NCBI GenBank assembly: GCA_005879245.1
Contig: VBLA01000088.1
Location: 1-10,164, forward strand
Reading direction: 5' to 3'
Length of the DNA stretch: 10,164 nucleotides
Origin: Deltaproteobacteria bacterium
GTDB taxonomy: Bacteria; Desulfobacterota; Binatia; DP-6
The position numbers and the translations under genes are program-made. Within the stretch, counting starts at the first letter, position 1, and the number at the start of each line of letters is the position of its first letter. The notes under the pieces were generated by a model. It had not been told where the DNA came from and did not search any database. It worked only from the letters and a program-made list of their open reading frames with translations. Below are positions 1 to 6,203 of this stretch, one piece after another.

Positions 1-503
1 TTCAGGGTCCGGCGGCCGCCACCGGCGGCCCCCTGGTAGGTGGACGCGACCACGCGACGGAGACCCGCCGCGGCGGCGAGTGGCGCGAGCACGACCGCGA
101 GCGCGAGCGCCGTTCCGCTCGGGCTGGCGATGATGTTCCGCACCCTCCGCTCGTCGATCGCACCCGCGTTCACCTCGGCGACGACGAGCGGCACCTCCGG
201 GTCGAGCCGGAAGCGACTCGTGACATCGATCACGGTCGCCCCCGCACCCGTCGCCGCCTCGGCGTGCTCGCCGGACACGGTCGGCCCCGCCGCGAAGAAG
301 GCGATGTCGACGCCGTCGAACACCCCCGGCCCGAGCAGCTCGATCTTCTCCCCGCGACCCGCGATCTCCACCTCGCGGCCCGCCGTCCGGAGCGACCCGA
401 GGGGGCGCACCGCGCGCGCCGGGAACTGGCGCACCGCAAGCAGCCCGAGAATCTCTTCTCCGATGAGACTGCTCGGCCCGACGACGGCGACCGTCAGCTC
501 CAC
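1..503 (-). CDS. Asd/USG-1-family semialdehyde dehydrogenase-like protein without catalytic Cys (partial)
   Basis: The first 167 residues are visible and the 3' end runs off the window. The fold is that of aspartate-semialdehyde dehydrogenase (Asd): N-terminal Rossmann motif (VAVVGPSSLIG, residues 5-15), VIDVTSRFRLDPEVPLVV (91-108), EVN (110-112) and RVVASTYQGAAGGG (150-163). True Asd has an N-P-N-C motif whose Cys forms the thioacyl intermediate; here the same place reads ASPSGTA (126-132), with Gly130 where Cys is expected, and no Cys occurs in the visible part. The middle Gly of the Rossmann GxxGxxG is also Ser. This resembles USG-1, the Asd paralog of unknown role in gammaproteobacteria, so I do not assign Asd activity. 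The start is GTG at 503, one base after the leuB stop, with GGAGGG at 514-509 as ribosome site; it should be co-transcribed and coupled with leuB. The alternative is a true asd with sequence errors, which is unlikely because the frame is clean. Confidence 0.85.
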   Translation of the reverse strand, partial: MELTVAVVGPSSLIGEEILGLLAVRQFPARAVRPLGSLRTAGREVEIAGRGEKIELLGPGVFDGVDIAFFAAGPTVSGEHAEAATGAGATVIDVTSRFRLDPEVPLVVAEVNAGAIDERRVRNIIASPSGTALALAVVLAPLAAAAGLRRVVASTYQGAAGGGRRTL

Positions 504-504
504 G

Positions 505-1602
505 CTAGCCCTCCAGCCGCTCGCGCACGAGGCGACCCATGGCGCGGCAGCCTACCGCGACCTCGCCGCGCGCCGCGAGATCCGCCGTCCGATGGCCCGC
601 CGCGAGCACCCCGGAGACCGCGGCCTCGATCGCCTTCGCGGCGGCTGGGGAAGCCAGCGAATGGCGGCAGAGCATCGCGGCCGAGAGGATCGCCGCCAGC
701 GGGTTCGCCCGGTCCTGGCCGGCGATGTCGGGGGCCGAGCCGTGAATCGGCTCGTAGAGCCCGCGGCAGGGCGTGCCCGGCAGCGGGGCCCCCGCGAGCG
801 ATGCCGACGGCAGCATCCCCATCGAGCCGGCGAGCATGGAGGCCTCGTCGGTCAGGATGTCCCCGAAGAGGTTCTCGGTTGCGATGACGTCGAAGTCGCG
901 CGGCCGTCGGATGAGATGCATCGCCATCGCGTCGACCAGCACGTCCTCGTACGCAACGTCGGGGTACTCGCGCGCCACCTCGTGCGCCACTTCACGCCAC
1001 AACCGGGATGTCGCGAGGATGTTTGCCTTGTCCACCGAAGTGAGGCGGCGCCGACGCTGCCGAGCGAGCGCGAAGGCGGCCCGGACGAGACGCGCCACCT
1101 CCTGTTCCGTGTAGACCATGGTATCGACCGCCGCACGGCCCTCGGGTGTCGTGCGGCGCTCGCTCGGGCGCCCGAAGTAGATGCCGCCAGTCAGCTCTCG
1201 CACCACGACGAGATCGACGCCCTCGAGGATCTCCCGGCGGAGCGGCGAAGCGGGAAGGAGCTCGGGGACGGTCCAGACCGGTCGCAGGTTGGCGTAGAGG
1301 CCGAGCCCTTGGCGGAGCCCGAGCAGCGCCTGCTCCGGCCGGACCCGGGCGGCCGGGTCGTCCCACCTGGGGCCGCCGACCGCCCCGAGGAGCACCGCAT
1401 CGGCGGCACGGGCGCGGGCGAGCTCGGCGACCGGGAGCGGCTCACCCGACGCGTCGATCGCGGCGCCGCCGATCGTCCCGGTCGAGAAGGTGAGCGAAAG
1501 CCCGTGGCGCGGTGCGACGGCCTCCAGCGTGGCGACCGCCTCGGCCGTCACCTCGGGCCCGATGCCGTCACCGGGGAAGACGGCGATGGTGGCCTGGGTC
1601 AT
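505..1602 (-). CDS. leuB: 3-isopropylmalate dehydrogenase LeuB
   Basis: LeuB oxidises and decarboxylates 3-isopropylmalate to 2-ketoisocaproate with NAD+, the last committed leucine step before transamination; cytoplasmic homodimer. The 365-aa length is normal for the family. Visible landmarks: GDGIGPE (11-17), the substrate loop with [16 protein letters not shown] (93-108), ELTGGIYFG (136-144), Tyr164 in [15 protein letters not shown] with catalytic Lys192 (189-196), the metal-binding [12 protein letters not shown] (244-255) and the nucleotide site [15 protein letters not shown] (281-295). The leucine-type substrate loop and the operon argue against isocitrate or tartrate dehydrogenase. It starts 4 nt after the leuD stop (TGA at 1609-1607) with only a weak ribosome site, suggesting translational coupling, and is followed after one base by the GTG of the Asd-family gene. 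Confidence 0.97.
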   Translation of the reverse strand: MTQATIAVFPGDGIGPEVTAEAVATLEAVAPRHGLSLTFSTGTIGGAAIDASGEPLPVAELARARAADAVLLGAVGGPRWDDPAARVRPEQALLGLRQGLGLYANLRPVWTVPELLPASPLRREILEGVDLVVVRELTGGIYFGRPSERRTTPEGRAAVDTMVYTEQEVARLVRAAFALARQRRRRLTSVDKANILATSRLWREVAHEVAREYPDVAYEDVLVDAMAMHLIRRPRDFDVIATENLFGDILTDEASMLAGSMGMLPSASLAGAPLPGTPCRGLYEPIHGSAPDIAGQDRANPLAAILSAAMLCRHSLASPAAAKAIEAAVSGVLAAGHRTADLAARGEVAVGCRAMGRLVRERLEG

Positions 1603-1606
1603 CCGC

Positions 1607-2203
1607 TCAGTCGTCCGGGCCGGCTGCCGGTCCGCTATCGACGACCCGCGACTCCGGCGGCGGCGCTGCGATCATCCCCGTCTGCCGCGCGTAGGCGAAG
1701 AGGCCCCCCGCGGCGATCACCGGCCCGGCATCGCCGAGAGGCCGCAGGCGGCACACCGTCCCCGTGCGACGGTGCGTGAGCGTCGCCGCCTCGAGGTCGA
1801 GCACCGCCTCGTCGCCCGTGCGAAAAGCGTCCACGATCCGCTCCGTCGTCTCGACGGGGTAGAGCTCCCCCGTGGCAACGCAGTTCCGGAAGAAGATGCG
1901 CGCGAACGACTCCGCGACCACCGCCTTCGCGCCCGCCGCCCCGAGGGCAATGGGGGCATGCTCCCGAGACGATCCGCACCCGAAGTTCTTTCCTGCCACG
2001 AGGATGGCGTAGGGCGTGGTCGTCCCGCCGGGTGGCACGAAAGTCGGGGCGCCGGACTGGAGCGGCAGACCCGCGAGGGCGTAGCTGCCAAGCCTCCGGT
2101 ACTCCTCGGGGATCGTCGGCACGAGGTTCAGGTACTCGGCGGGGATGATCTGATCGGTGTCGATGTTGTCTCCCAGGACGTAGACCGGGCCGGTGATGGT
2201 CAT
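1607..2203 (-). CDS. leuD: 3-isopropylmalate dehydratase small subunit LeuD
   Basis: LeuD is the small (swivel-domain) subunit of isopropylmalate isomerase; with LeuC it converts 2-isopropylmalate to 3-isopropylmalate. The protein has 198 aa. Diagnostic motifs are [15 protein letters not shown] (11-25), [14 protein letters not shown] (71-84) and [12 protein letters not shown] (97-108). It is of the short type that pairs with a short LeuC. The start ATG at 2203-2201 overlaps the leuC stop TGA (2202-2200) as ATGA, so equal expression of the two subunits by coupled translation is likely; a GGGAG lies about 9 nt upstream. A longer reading from upstream in-frame starts would run into leuC and lacks homology. 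The Pro/Asp-rich tail (about 181-198) looks like a non-conserved extension. Confidence 0.97.
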   Translation of the reverse strand: MTITGPVYVLGDNIDTDQIIPAEYLNLVPTIPEEYRRLGSYALAGLPLQSGAPTFVPPGGTTTPYAILVAGKNFGCGSSREHAPIALGAAGAKAVVAESFARIFFRNCVATGELYPVETTERIVDAFRTGDEAVLDLEAATLTHRRTGTVCRLRPLGDAGPVIAAGGLFAYARQTGMIAAPPPESRVVDSGPAAGPDD

Positions 2204-3450
2204 GGCAAGAACTCCCGTGGATCGGTGATGCGCCCGGTCACCGCCGAGGCAGCGACGGTGTAGGGCGAGGCGAGATAGACCTGGCCCTCCTTCGCGCCCA
2301 TGCGGCCAGGGAAGTTCCGGTTCGTGGTCGAGATGCAGACCTCCGGGCCATTGATGCGCCCGAAGGTGTCCCGCGGCCCCCCGAGGCAGGCAGCACACGA
2401 CGCATCGGGGGAGATCTGGCAGCCCGCATCCTGGAAGATTTCCAGGAGGGGCCGGCCATCGACCGTCTCACTGCGGAGCCCGCGGGAGATCTCGGTGGTC
2501 GCGGGGACGAGGAAGGTGTCGACCGCGACGCGGCGCCCCTGCAGCACCCGCGCCGCGTTGATGAAGTCGGTGATCTTCCCGCCGGTACAGGACCCGATGT
2601 ACGCCCGGGTGAGTCGCACGTCGCCGAGCTCGCGGGCGAGGGCGCGTTTGTCGGGTGAGTGGGGCTGGGCGACCGTCGGCTCCAGGGCCCCCGCGTCGTA
2701 GCGACGCTCGGCGAAGAAGCGGGCTCCGGGGTCGTTCGCCACTGGCTCGAACGGCTTCCGCGTCCGGGTACGGAGGTAGGCCCGCGTCGTCTCGTCGCAG
2801 GCGATGATGCCGTTCTTGCCGCCCGCCTCGATCACCATGTTGGCGAGCGTCATCCGCTCCTCCATCGTGAGCCGCTCCACCGCCTCGCCGGCGAACTCTA
2901 TGGCTCGGTAGGTCGCGCCGTCGACGCCGATGTCACCGATCATGTGGAGGACCAGGTCCTTGGCGAGGATGTAGGCGGGGACCTCCCCGTCGAACACGAA
3001 GCGCATCGTGGGCGGGACCTTCAGGAGCAGCTTCCCGGTGCCGAGCACGAAGGCCGCGTCGGTGTTCCCGATCCCGGTCGCGAACTGGTTGAAGGCCCCC
3101 GCCGTGCAGGTGTGCGAATCGGTGCCGAACAGCACCTCGCCCGTGCCGACGTCGTAGAAGTACGGGATGTCCTGTTCCTTCGCGAATTGCCGGAGCACAT
3201 CGACATTGCGATTGGCCATCGCGTCGGCGGTGAAGATGTAATGGTCGGGGATGAGGACGACCTTGTCGGGGTCCCAGACGCGCGCCTGCCGGCCGAACTC
3301 ACGCTTGAAGATGCCGATGGTGCCGGGCCCGCACACGTCGTGCGTCATCAGCACGTCGGCACGGACCCAGACGTTGTCGCCCGGCTCCACCGCCACCTTC
3401 CCCGCGGCGCGCGCGAGGATCTTCTCGGTCATCGTCATGGGTGCGCTCAT
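2200..3450 (-). CDS. leuC: 3-isopropylmalate dehydratase large subunit LeuC
   Basis: LeuC is the [4Fe-4S] aconitase-family large subunit of isopropylmalate isomerase. The 416-aa protein belongs to the shorter (about 420 aa) form typical of archaea and many bacteria, not the 466-aa enterobacterial form. Visible: LMTHDVCGPGT (34-44), FGTDSHTCTAG (108-118), and the three cluster cysteines Cys288 (IGSCTGG), Cys352 and Cys355 (ASCAACLGG, C-x2-C). The late signature STTNRNFPGRMG (374-385) is intact. The ATG at 3450-3448 overlaps the leuA stop as ATGA and is preceded by GAGGTGGG, a good ribosome site; a second in-frame ATG at 3435 (Met5, then Met7) is less well placed. It works with LeuD, encoded immediately downstream with another ATGA overlap. 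Confidence 0.97.
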   Translation of the reverse strand: MSAPMTMTEKILARAAGKVAVEPGDNVWVRADVLMTHDVCGPGTIGIFKREFGRQARVWDPDKVVLIPDHYIFTADAMANRNVDVLRQFAKEQDIPYFYDVGTGEVLFGTDSHTCTAGAFNQFATGIGNTDAAFVLGTGKLLLKVPPTMRFVFDGEVPAYILAKDLVLHMIGDIGVDGATYRAIEFAGEAVERLTMEERMTLANMVIEAGGKNGIIACDETTRAYLRTRTRKPFEPVANDPGARFFAERRYDAGALEPTVAQPHSPDKRALARELGDVRLTRAYIGSCTGGKITDFINAARVLQGRRVAVDTFLVPATTEISRGLRSETVDGRPLLEIFQDAGCQISPDASCAACLGGPRDTFGRINGPEVCISTTNRNFPGRMGAKEGQVYLASPYTVAASAVTGRITDPREFLP

Positions 3451-5000
3451 GGTCCCACCTCGGCCTCGGTCTGGAGGCGCTGACGATGCTGGCGACGGTA
3501 CTCGAGCTTGTTGAGCGCGTTCACGTAGGCGAGCGCGCTCGCCTGGATGATGTCGGTATGGCTCCCTTGCCCCGTCACCGTGTAGCCGTCCTCGCGGAGC
3601 AGGCACGTCACCTCGCCCTGCGCGTCGGTGCCACCCGTGATCGCCTTCACCGCATAGCGCTGGAGCTCGGGGTGCTGGCCGGTCAAGTCACCGATCGCCC
3701 TGTAGCAGGCGTCGACCATGCCGTCGCCGGTCGCGTGACCGAGCATCTCCTCGCCGTCGATCCGGAGCTTCACCGTGGCGTGCGGCACCGCCATGCTCGA
3801 CGAGGTGACGTTCAGGTAGACGAGCTCGTAGCGATCGCGCACGTCGCCCCGGACGGACTCCCGCGCGACCAGCGCGATCAGATCCTCGTCGTAGACGTTC
3901 TTCTTCGCATCGGCGAGGGCCTTGAAGCGTTCGAAGGTGCGGTTCATGTCGATGTCGCCCAGCTCGAGGCCGAGCTCGCGGAGCCGCGCGACGAACGCAT
4001 GGCGGCCCGAGTGCTTGCCGAGGACCAGGCGATTGGAGTCGAGTCCGACCGACTCCGGGCGCATGATCTCGTAGTTGAGCCGGTTCTTCAGAACACCGTC
4101 CTGATGAATGCCCGCCTCGTGCGCGAAGGCATTGTCTCCCACGATCGGCTTGTTGATCGGGATGGGGATGCCGGTGATCTGCGCGAGCAGCCGGCTGGTC
4201 GGGTAGATCTGCTCGGTCACGATGCCGGTGTCGACGCCGATGCGATCGGCGCGCGTCTTGATCGCCATCACGACCTCTTCCATCGACGTGTTGCCGGCGC
4301 GCTCCCCGATCCCGTTGACGGTACATTCGACCTGCCGCACGCCGTTCTGCACCGCCGCGAGCGAGTTCGCGACCGCCATGCCGAGGTCATTGTGGCAATG
4401 CGCGCTCCATATGACCCGGTCCGCGCCCGGCACGCGCTCGCGCAGCGACCGGAAGAGCGCCCCGTATTCCTCGGGGAGGGCGTAGCCGGTCGTGTCCGGC
4501 ACGTTGATGGTGCGCGCCCCCGCCTCGATGGCGGCCGTGAAGACCTGGACGAGGTAGTCGGGGTCGCTCCGCGAGGCGTCCTCGGCGGAGAACTCGACGT
4601 AGTCGAGGTATCGCTTGGCGCGGCTGATCGCCCACACCGCCGCGTCGATCACCTCCGCGCGGCTCATCATCAGCTTGTGCTTCAAGTGGATGTCGGAGGT
4701 CGCGATGAAGATGTGGATGCCCGGTCGCTTGGCGTGCTCGACCGCGCGGATGGCGCGGTCGACGTCCTGCTCGCGCGTGCGAGCGAGCGAGAGCACGATC
4801 GGCCGGCTCACCATCTCGGCCACGCGTCGCACGGCATCGAAGTCGCCCTCGGAGGACGCGGCGAAGCCCGCCTCGATGACGTCCACGCCCAGATGCTCGA
4901 GCTGGCGGGCGATCGCGAGCTTCTCCTCCACGTTCATGGTGGCGCCCGGCGACTGCTCCCCGTCGCGAAGCGTCGTGTCGAAGATCTGGACCCGGTCCAT
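3447..5000 (-). CDS. leuA: 2-isopropylmalate synthase LeuA
   Basis: LeuA condenses acetyl-CoA with 2-ketoisovalerate to 2-isopropylmalate, the first committed step of leucine synthesis, and is normally feedback-inhibited by leucine. The 517-aa length fits. The TIM-barrel catalytic part shows DTTLRDGEQSPG (8-19), the metal-binding HCHNDLG (201-207), NGIGERAGNTS (229-239) and HEAGIHQDGV (294-303). The C-terminal leucine-sensing domain (about 385-505) is complete, including GQGSHTDIIQASALAYVNAL (477-496). This separates it from homocitrate synthase and from truncated isopropylmalate synthases. The ATG at 5000-4998 has AAGGAG at 5012-5007 with a 6-nt spacer; an in-frame extension up to 5078 would begin inside the leader terminator and is rejected. 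It is the first structural gene of leuACDB and lies behind a leucine attenuator, so two layers of leucine control (transcript and enzyme) are expected. Confidence 0.97.
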   Translation of the reverse strand: MDRVQIFDTTLRDGEQSPGATMNVEEKLAIARQLEHLGVDVIEAGFAASSEGDFDAVRRVAEMVSRPIVLSLARTREQDVDRAIRAVEHAKRPGIHIFIATSDIHLKHKLMMSRAEVIDAAVWAISRAKRYLDYVEFSAEDASRSDPDYLVQVFTAAIEAGARTINVPDTTGYALPEEYGALFRSLRERVPGADRVIWSAHCHNDLGMAVANSLAAVQNGVRQVECTVNGIGERAGNTSMEEVVMAIKTRADRIGVDTGIVTEQIYPTSRLLAQITGIPIPINKPIVGDNAFAHEAGIHQDGVLKNRLNYEIMRPESVGLDSNRLVLGKHSGRHAFVARLRELGLELGDIDMNRTFERFKALADAKKNVYDEDLIALVARESVRGDVRDRYELVYLNVTSSSMAVPHATVKLRIDGEEMLGHATGDGMVDACYRAIGDLTGQHPELQRYAVKAITGGTDAQGEVTCLLREDGYTVTGQGSHTDIIQASALAYVNALNKLEYRRQHRQRLQTEAEVGP

Positions 5001-5006
5001 CGTCGT

Positions 5007-5012
5007 CTCCTT
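5007..5012 (-). promoter_or_regulatory. leuA ribosome binding site
   Basis: AAGGAG, six bases upstream of the leuA ATG. It fixes the start at 5000, and lies 15 nt downstream of the perfect 12-bp hairpin, so it is not sequestered by that hairpin. Confidence 0.8.
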
Positions 5013-5027
5013 GCTCTGCCAGGAGCA

Positions 5028-5063
5028 CCAGGGGCCACGAACCTTCCGGCCCGTGGCCCCTGG
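5028..5063 (-). repeat. Perfect 12-bp inverted repeat in the leuA leader (hairpin after the terminator)
   Basis: On the minus strand CCAGGGGCCACG (5063-5052) and CGTGGCCCCTGG (5039-5028) are perfect reverse complements around a 12-nt loop. There is no T-run after it, so it is not a terminator. Its 5' half and loop contain GCCACGGGC (5057-5049), an exact second copy of the 5' arm of the attenuator terminator (5103-5095), so it can compete for the terminator's 3' arm. It may protect the 5' end of readthrough leu mRNA or take part in leader refolding; the function is inferred. Confidence 0.75.
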
Positions 5064-5067
5064 AAAC

Positions 5068-5103
5068 AAAAAAGCCACGGGGGGGAAGGTTCCCGCCCGT
5101 GGC
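5068..5103 (-). terminator. Intrinsic terminator of the leu attenuator
   Basis: The minus strand has GCCACGGG (5103-5096), a C:C mismatch, GGGA, loop ACCT, TCCC, then CCCGTGGC (5081-5074), followed by six T (5073-5068) and, after one G, three more T. This is a 12-bp, GC-rich stem with U-tract, lying between the leucine-rich leader peptide and leuA, which is where an attenuator terminator belongs. The 5' arm segment CGGGCGGG (5099-5092) is perfectly complementary to CCCGCCCG (5158-5151) inside the leader peptide, giving a possible antiterminator. Because no other terminator follows pssA, it could also stop transcripts coming from the ilv-psd-pssA operon. Confidence 0.9.
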
Positions 5104-5130
5104 GTCCTCGCGGTTGAGGGTGCTTGGCCC

Positions 5131-5208
5131 CTACACCCCGGCGAGGCCCGCGGGCGGGCATCTAAGCAGCAGGCCGAGGGCCAACTCTCGCCGTGATCGG
5201 GACATCAT
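5131..5208 (-). CDS. leuL: leu operon leader peptide (attenuator peptide, LeuL-like)
   Basis: A 25-codon reading frame (ATG ATG ... TAG) sits between the leu promoter and the terminator. Six of 25 residues are Leu, in the cluster LALGLLL (residues 9-15, codons TTG, CTC, CTG, CTG, CTT) plus one more CTC near the end. Placement and composition match the leucine leader peptides that control leuABCD in enteric bacteria: ribosome stalling at Leu codons when charged tRNA-Leu is scarce would favour the antiterminator. I see no Shine-Dalgarno sequence before the ATG pair, and the predicted transcription start falls on it, so translation may be leaderless (inference). Sequence similarity to known LeuL is not expected; the call rests on architecture. 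Confidence 0.8.
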   Translation of the reverse strand: MMSRSRRELALGLLLRCPPAGLAGV

Positions 5209-5213
5209 CTGAG

Positions 5214-5242
5214 CGATTACCGCCGAGCCCTCACCTTGTCAA
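5214..5242 (-). promoter_or_regulatory. Probable sigma70-type promoter of the leu operon
   Basis: TTGACA at 5242-5237 matches the -35 consensus exactly; after a 17-nt spacer comes TAATCG (5219-5214), a weak -10. The expected start site is about 5209-5205, which coincides with the ATG ATG of the leader peptide. Position directly upstream of the leucine leader supports the call; the poor -10 leaves doubt. Confidence 0.6.
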
Positions 5243-5263
5243 GCCGCGCCTGAACCCTGTTGA

Positions 5264-5383
5264 CGCCAAAGGCCGACGGACCGCGTCCGTCTCCTCTCCG
5301 CCGGCTTCGCCGCTCACGTGCCGAAACCCATCGAGCCTGCCGAGCTGCTCGCCGTCGTCGCGCGCACGGCGTCGCGAGAGTGA
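5264..5383 (+). pseudogene. Remnant of a response-regulator receiver (REC) domain, C-terminal end only
   Basis: On the plus strand an open frame closed by TGA at 5381-5383 and by TGA at 5261-5263 upstream encodes about 39 residues without a start codon. It contains RPTDRVRLLSAGF followed directly by AAHVPKPIEPAELLAVVA, which matches the end of CheY-like receiver domains (helix 4, strand 5 with the conserved Lys-Pro, helix 5), in the style of hybrid kinase receivers ('GFxAHLxKPxxPxEL'). The phosphoacceptor Asp half is absent. It ends 10 bp from the pssA stop, tail to tail. It looks like the leftover 3' end of a gene lost by deletion. The call is by motif recognition only; chance resemblance in GC-rich DNA is possible but the match is long. 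Confidence 0.6.
5275..5291. repeat. 17-bp palindrome upstream of the leu promoter
   Basis: GACGGAC - CGC - GTCCGTC is a perfect 7-bp dyad with a 3-bp centre, 33 bp upstream of the leu -35 box. It could be an operator for a dimeric regulator. It also lies in the receiver-domain remnant, so it may be incidental codon sequence. No T-run follows on either strand. Confidence 0.4.
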
Positions 5384-5393
5384 GCCGCGGTCG

Positions 5394-6203
5394 CTACCCG
5401 TGGACGCGGTCGGCGGCCTCCGGCGGCGTCGAGGGCGCGCGGCGCCGCCTGCGGAGCCGGCGCCCGAGGAGCGCGATCGGCCCGGACAGTGCGTAGCCGG
5501 TGATGCCGAGGAAGAGCATCGCCTCGGGGGCACCGATCGTCAGCATGATGAGGAAGATGAGCCCGAGGAGAACGGGGAACGGGTGGCGGTGATGGAAGCG
5601 GATCTCCTTGAAGGAGAAGTAGCGGATCTCGCTCACCATGAGGCCCGCGACGCCGTAGATCACGAGCAGCATCAGGATGTGCTTGTTCGTCGCTCCCTCG
5701 CCGCCGAAGAAGTAGTAGAGGAGGACGGTGGCGGCGATGACATCCGCCGCCGCGGGGATGGGCAGCCCGATGAAGTGCCGCTTCTCGGCCGAGGCGATCT
5801 GCACGTTGAAGCGGGCGAGCCGGAGCGCACCGCAGGTCACGTAGAGCGACGCGGCAAGCCACCCCCAGCGGCCCCAGGGGCGGAGGGCCCACTGGTAGAC
5901 GAGAATGCCGGGTGCCACGCCGAACGCCACGAGATCCGAGAGCGAATCGTACTGGATGCCGAAGGAGCTCATCGCGCGGGCGAGCCGCGCGACCCGGCCG
6001 TCGAGGATGTCGCAGAGCTGCGCGATGAGGATCATGACCGCCGCCAGGCGGTACTGATGGCCGAGCGTCGCGATGATCGAGTAGAACCCCGAGAAGAGCC
6101 CGGCTGACGTGAACAGGCTCGGGAGGATGTAAACGCCCTTGCGGAGGGGCGGGATGCGGCGGCGCCGGTCGGGAACGGCGTGGATGGGAGGCGGCTCGGT
6201 CAC
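5394..6203 (-). CDS. pssA: CDP-diacylglycerol-serine O-phosphatidyltransferase PssA
   Basis: PssA joins serine to CDP-diacylglycerol to make phosphatidylserine in the inner membrane, the substrate of Psd encoded just upstream. The 269-aa protein carries the complete CDP-alcohol phosphatidyltransferase signature: Asp68-Gly69-x2-Ala72-Arg73-x8-Gly82-x3-Asp86-x3-Asp90, preceded by Asp65. Several hydrophobic segments follow (about 28-45, 52-66, 92-105, 150-166, 175-191, 209-226, 228-247), consistent with an integral membrane protein of the type II (Bacillus-like) PssA family, not the soluble enterobacterial type. The N-terminus (RRRR) and C-terminus (RRLRRRRR) are Arg-rich and cytoplasmic. The GTG at 6203-6201 overlaps the psd stop as GTGA. 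A closely related alternative would be another CDP-alcohol transferase, but the pairing with psd makes PssA by far the likeliest. Confidence 0.94.
   Translation of the reverse strand: MTEPPPIHAVPDRRRRIPPLRKGVYILPSLFTSAGLFSGFYSIIATLGHQYRLAAVMILIAQLCDILDGRVARLARAMSSFGIQYDSLSDLVAFGVAPGILVYQWALRPWGRWGWLAASLYVTCGALRLARFNVQIASAEKRHFIGLPIPAAADVIAATVLLYYFFGGEGATNKHILMLLVIYGVAGLMVSEIRYFSFKEIRFHHRHPFPVLLGLIFLIMLTIGAPEAMLFLGITGYALSGPIALLGRRLRRRRRAPSTPPEAADRVHG

Noticed and set aside
40..1779. Plus-strand open frame of 579 codons across leuB and the Asd-family gene
   Set aside because: Antisense to two well-supported genes; Arg/Pro/Ala-rich low-complexity translation typical of long shadow frames in GC-rich DNA, with no recognisable motif.
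5001..5078. In-frame N-terminal extension of leuA (MAFLFPG...)
   Set aside because: It would begin inside the 3' arm of the leader terminator and cross a hairpin; the ATG at 5000 has an ideal AAGGAG and gives the normal LeuA N-terminus.
3441..5117. Plus-strand open frame of 558 codons covering leuA
   Set aside because: Complementary-strand shadow of leuA codons (His/Asp/Arg/Val-rich); no family motifs and no ribosome site.
5001..5250. T-box riboswitch or other metabolite riboswitch upstream of leuA
   Set aside because: No T-box core sequence is visible, and the Leu-rich peptide plus terminator explains the region better.
5200..5393. Mobile element or attachment site as cause of the receiver-domain fragment
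   Set aside because: No transposase remnants, terminal inverted repeats or target-site duplications are visible around it.
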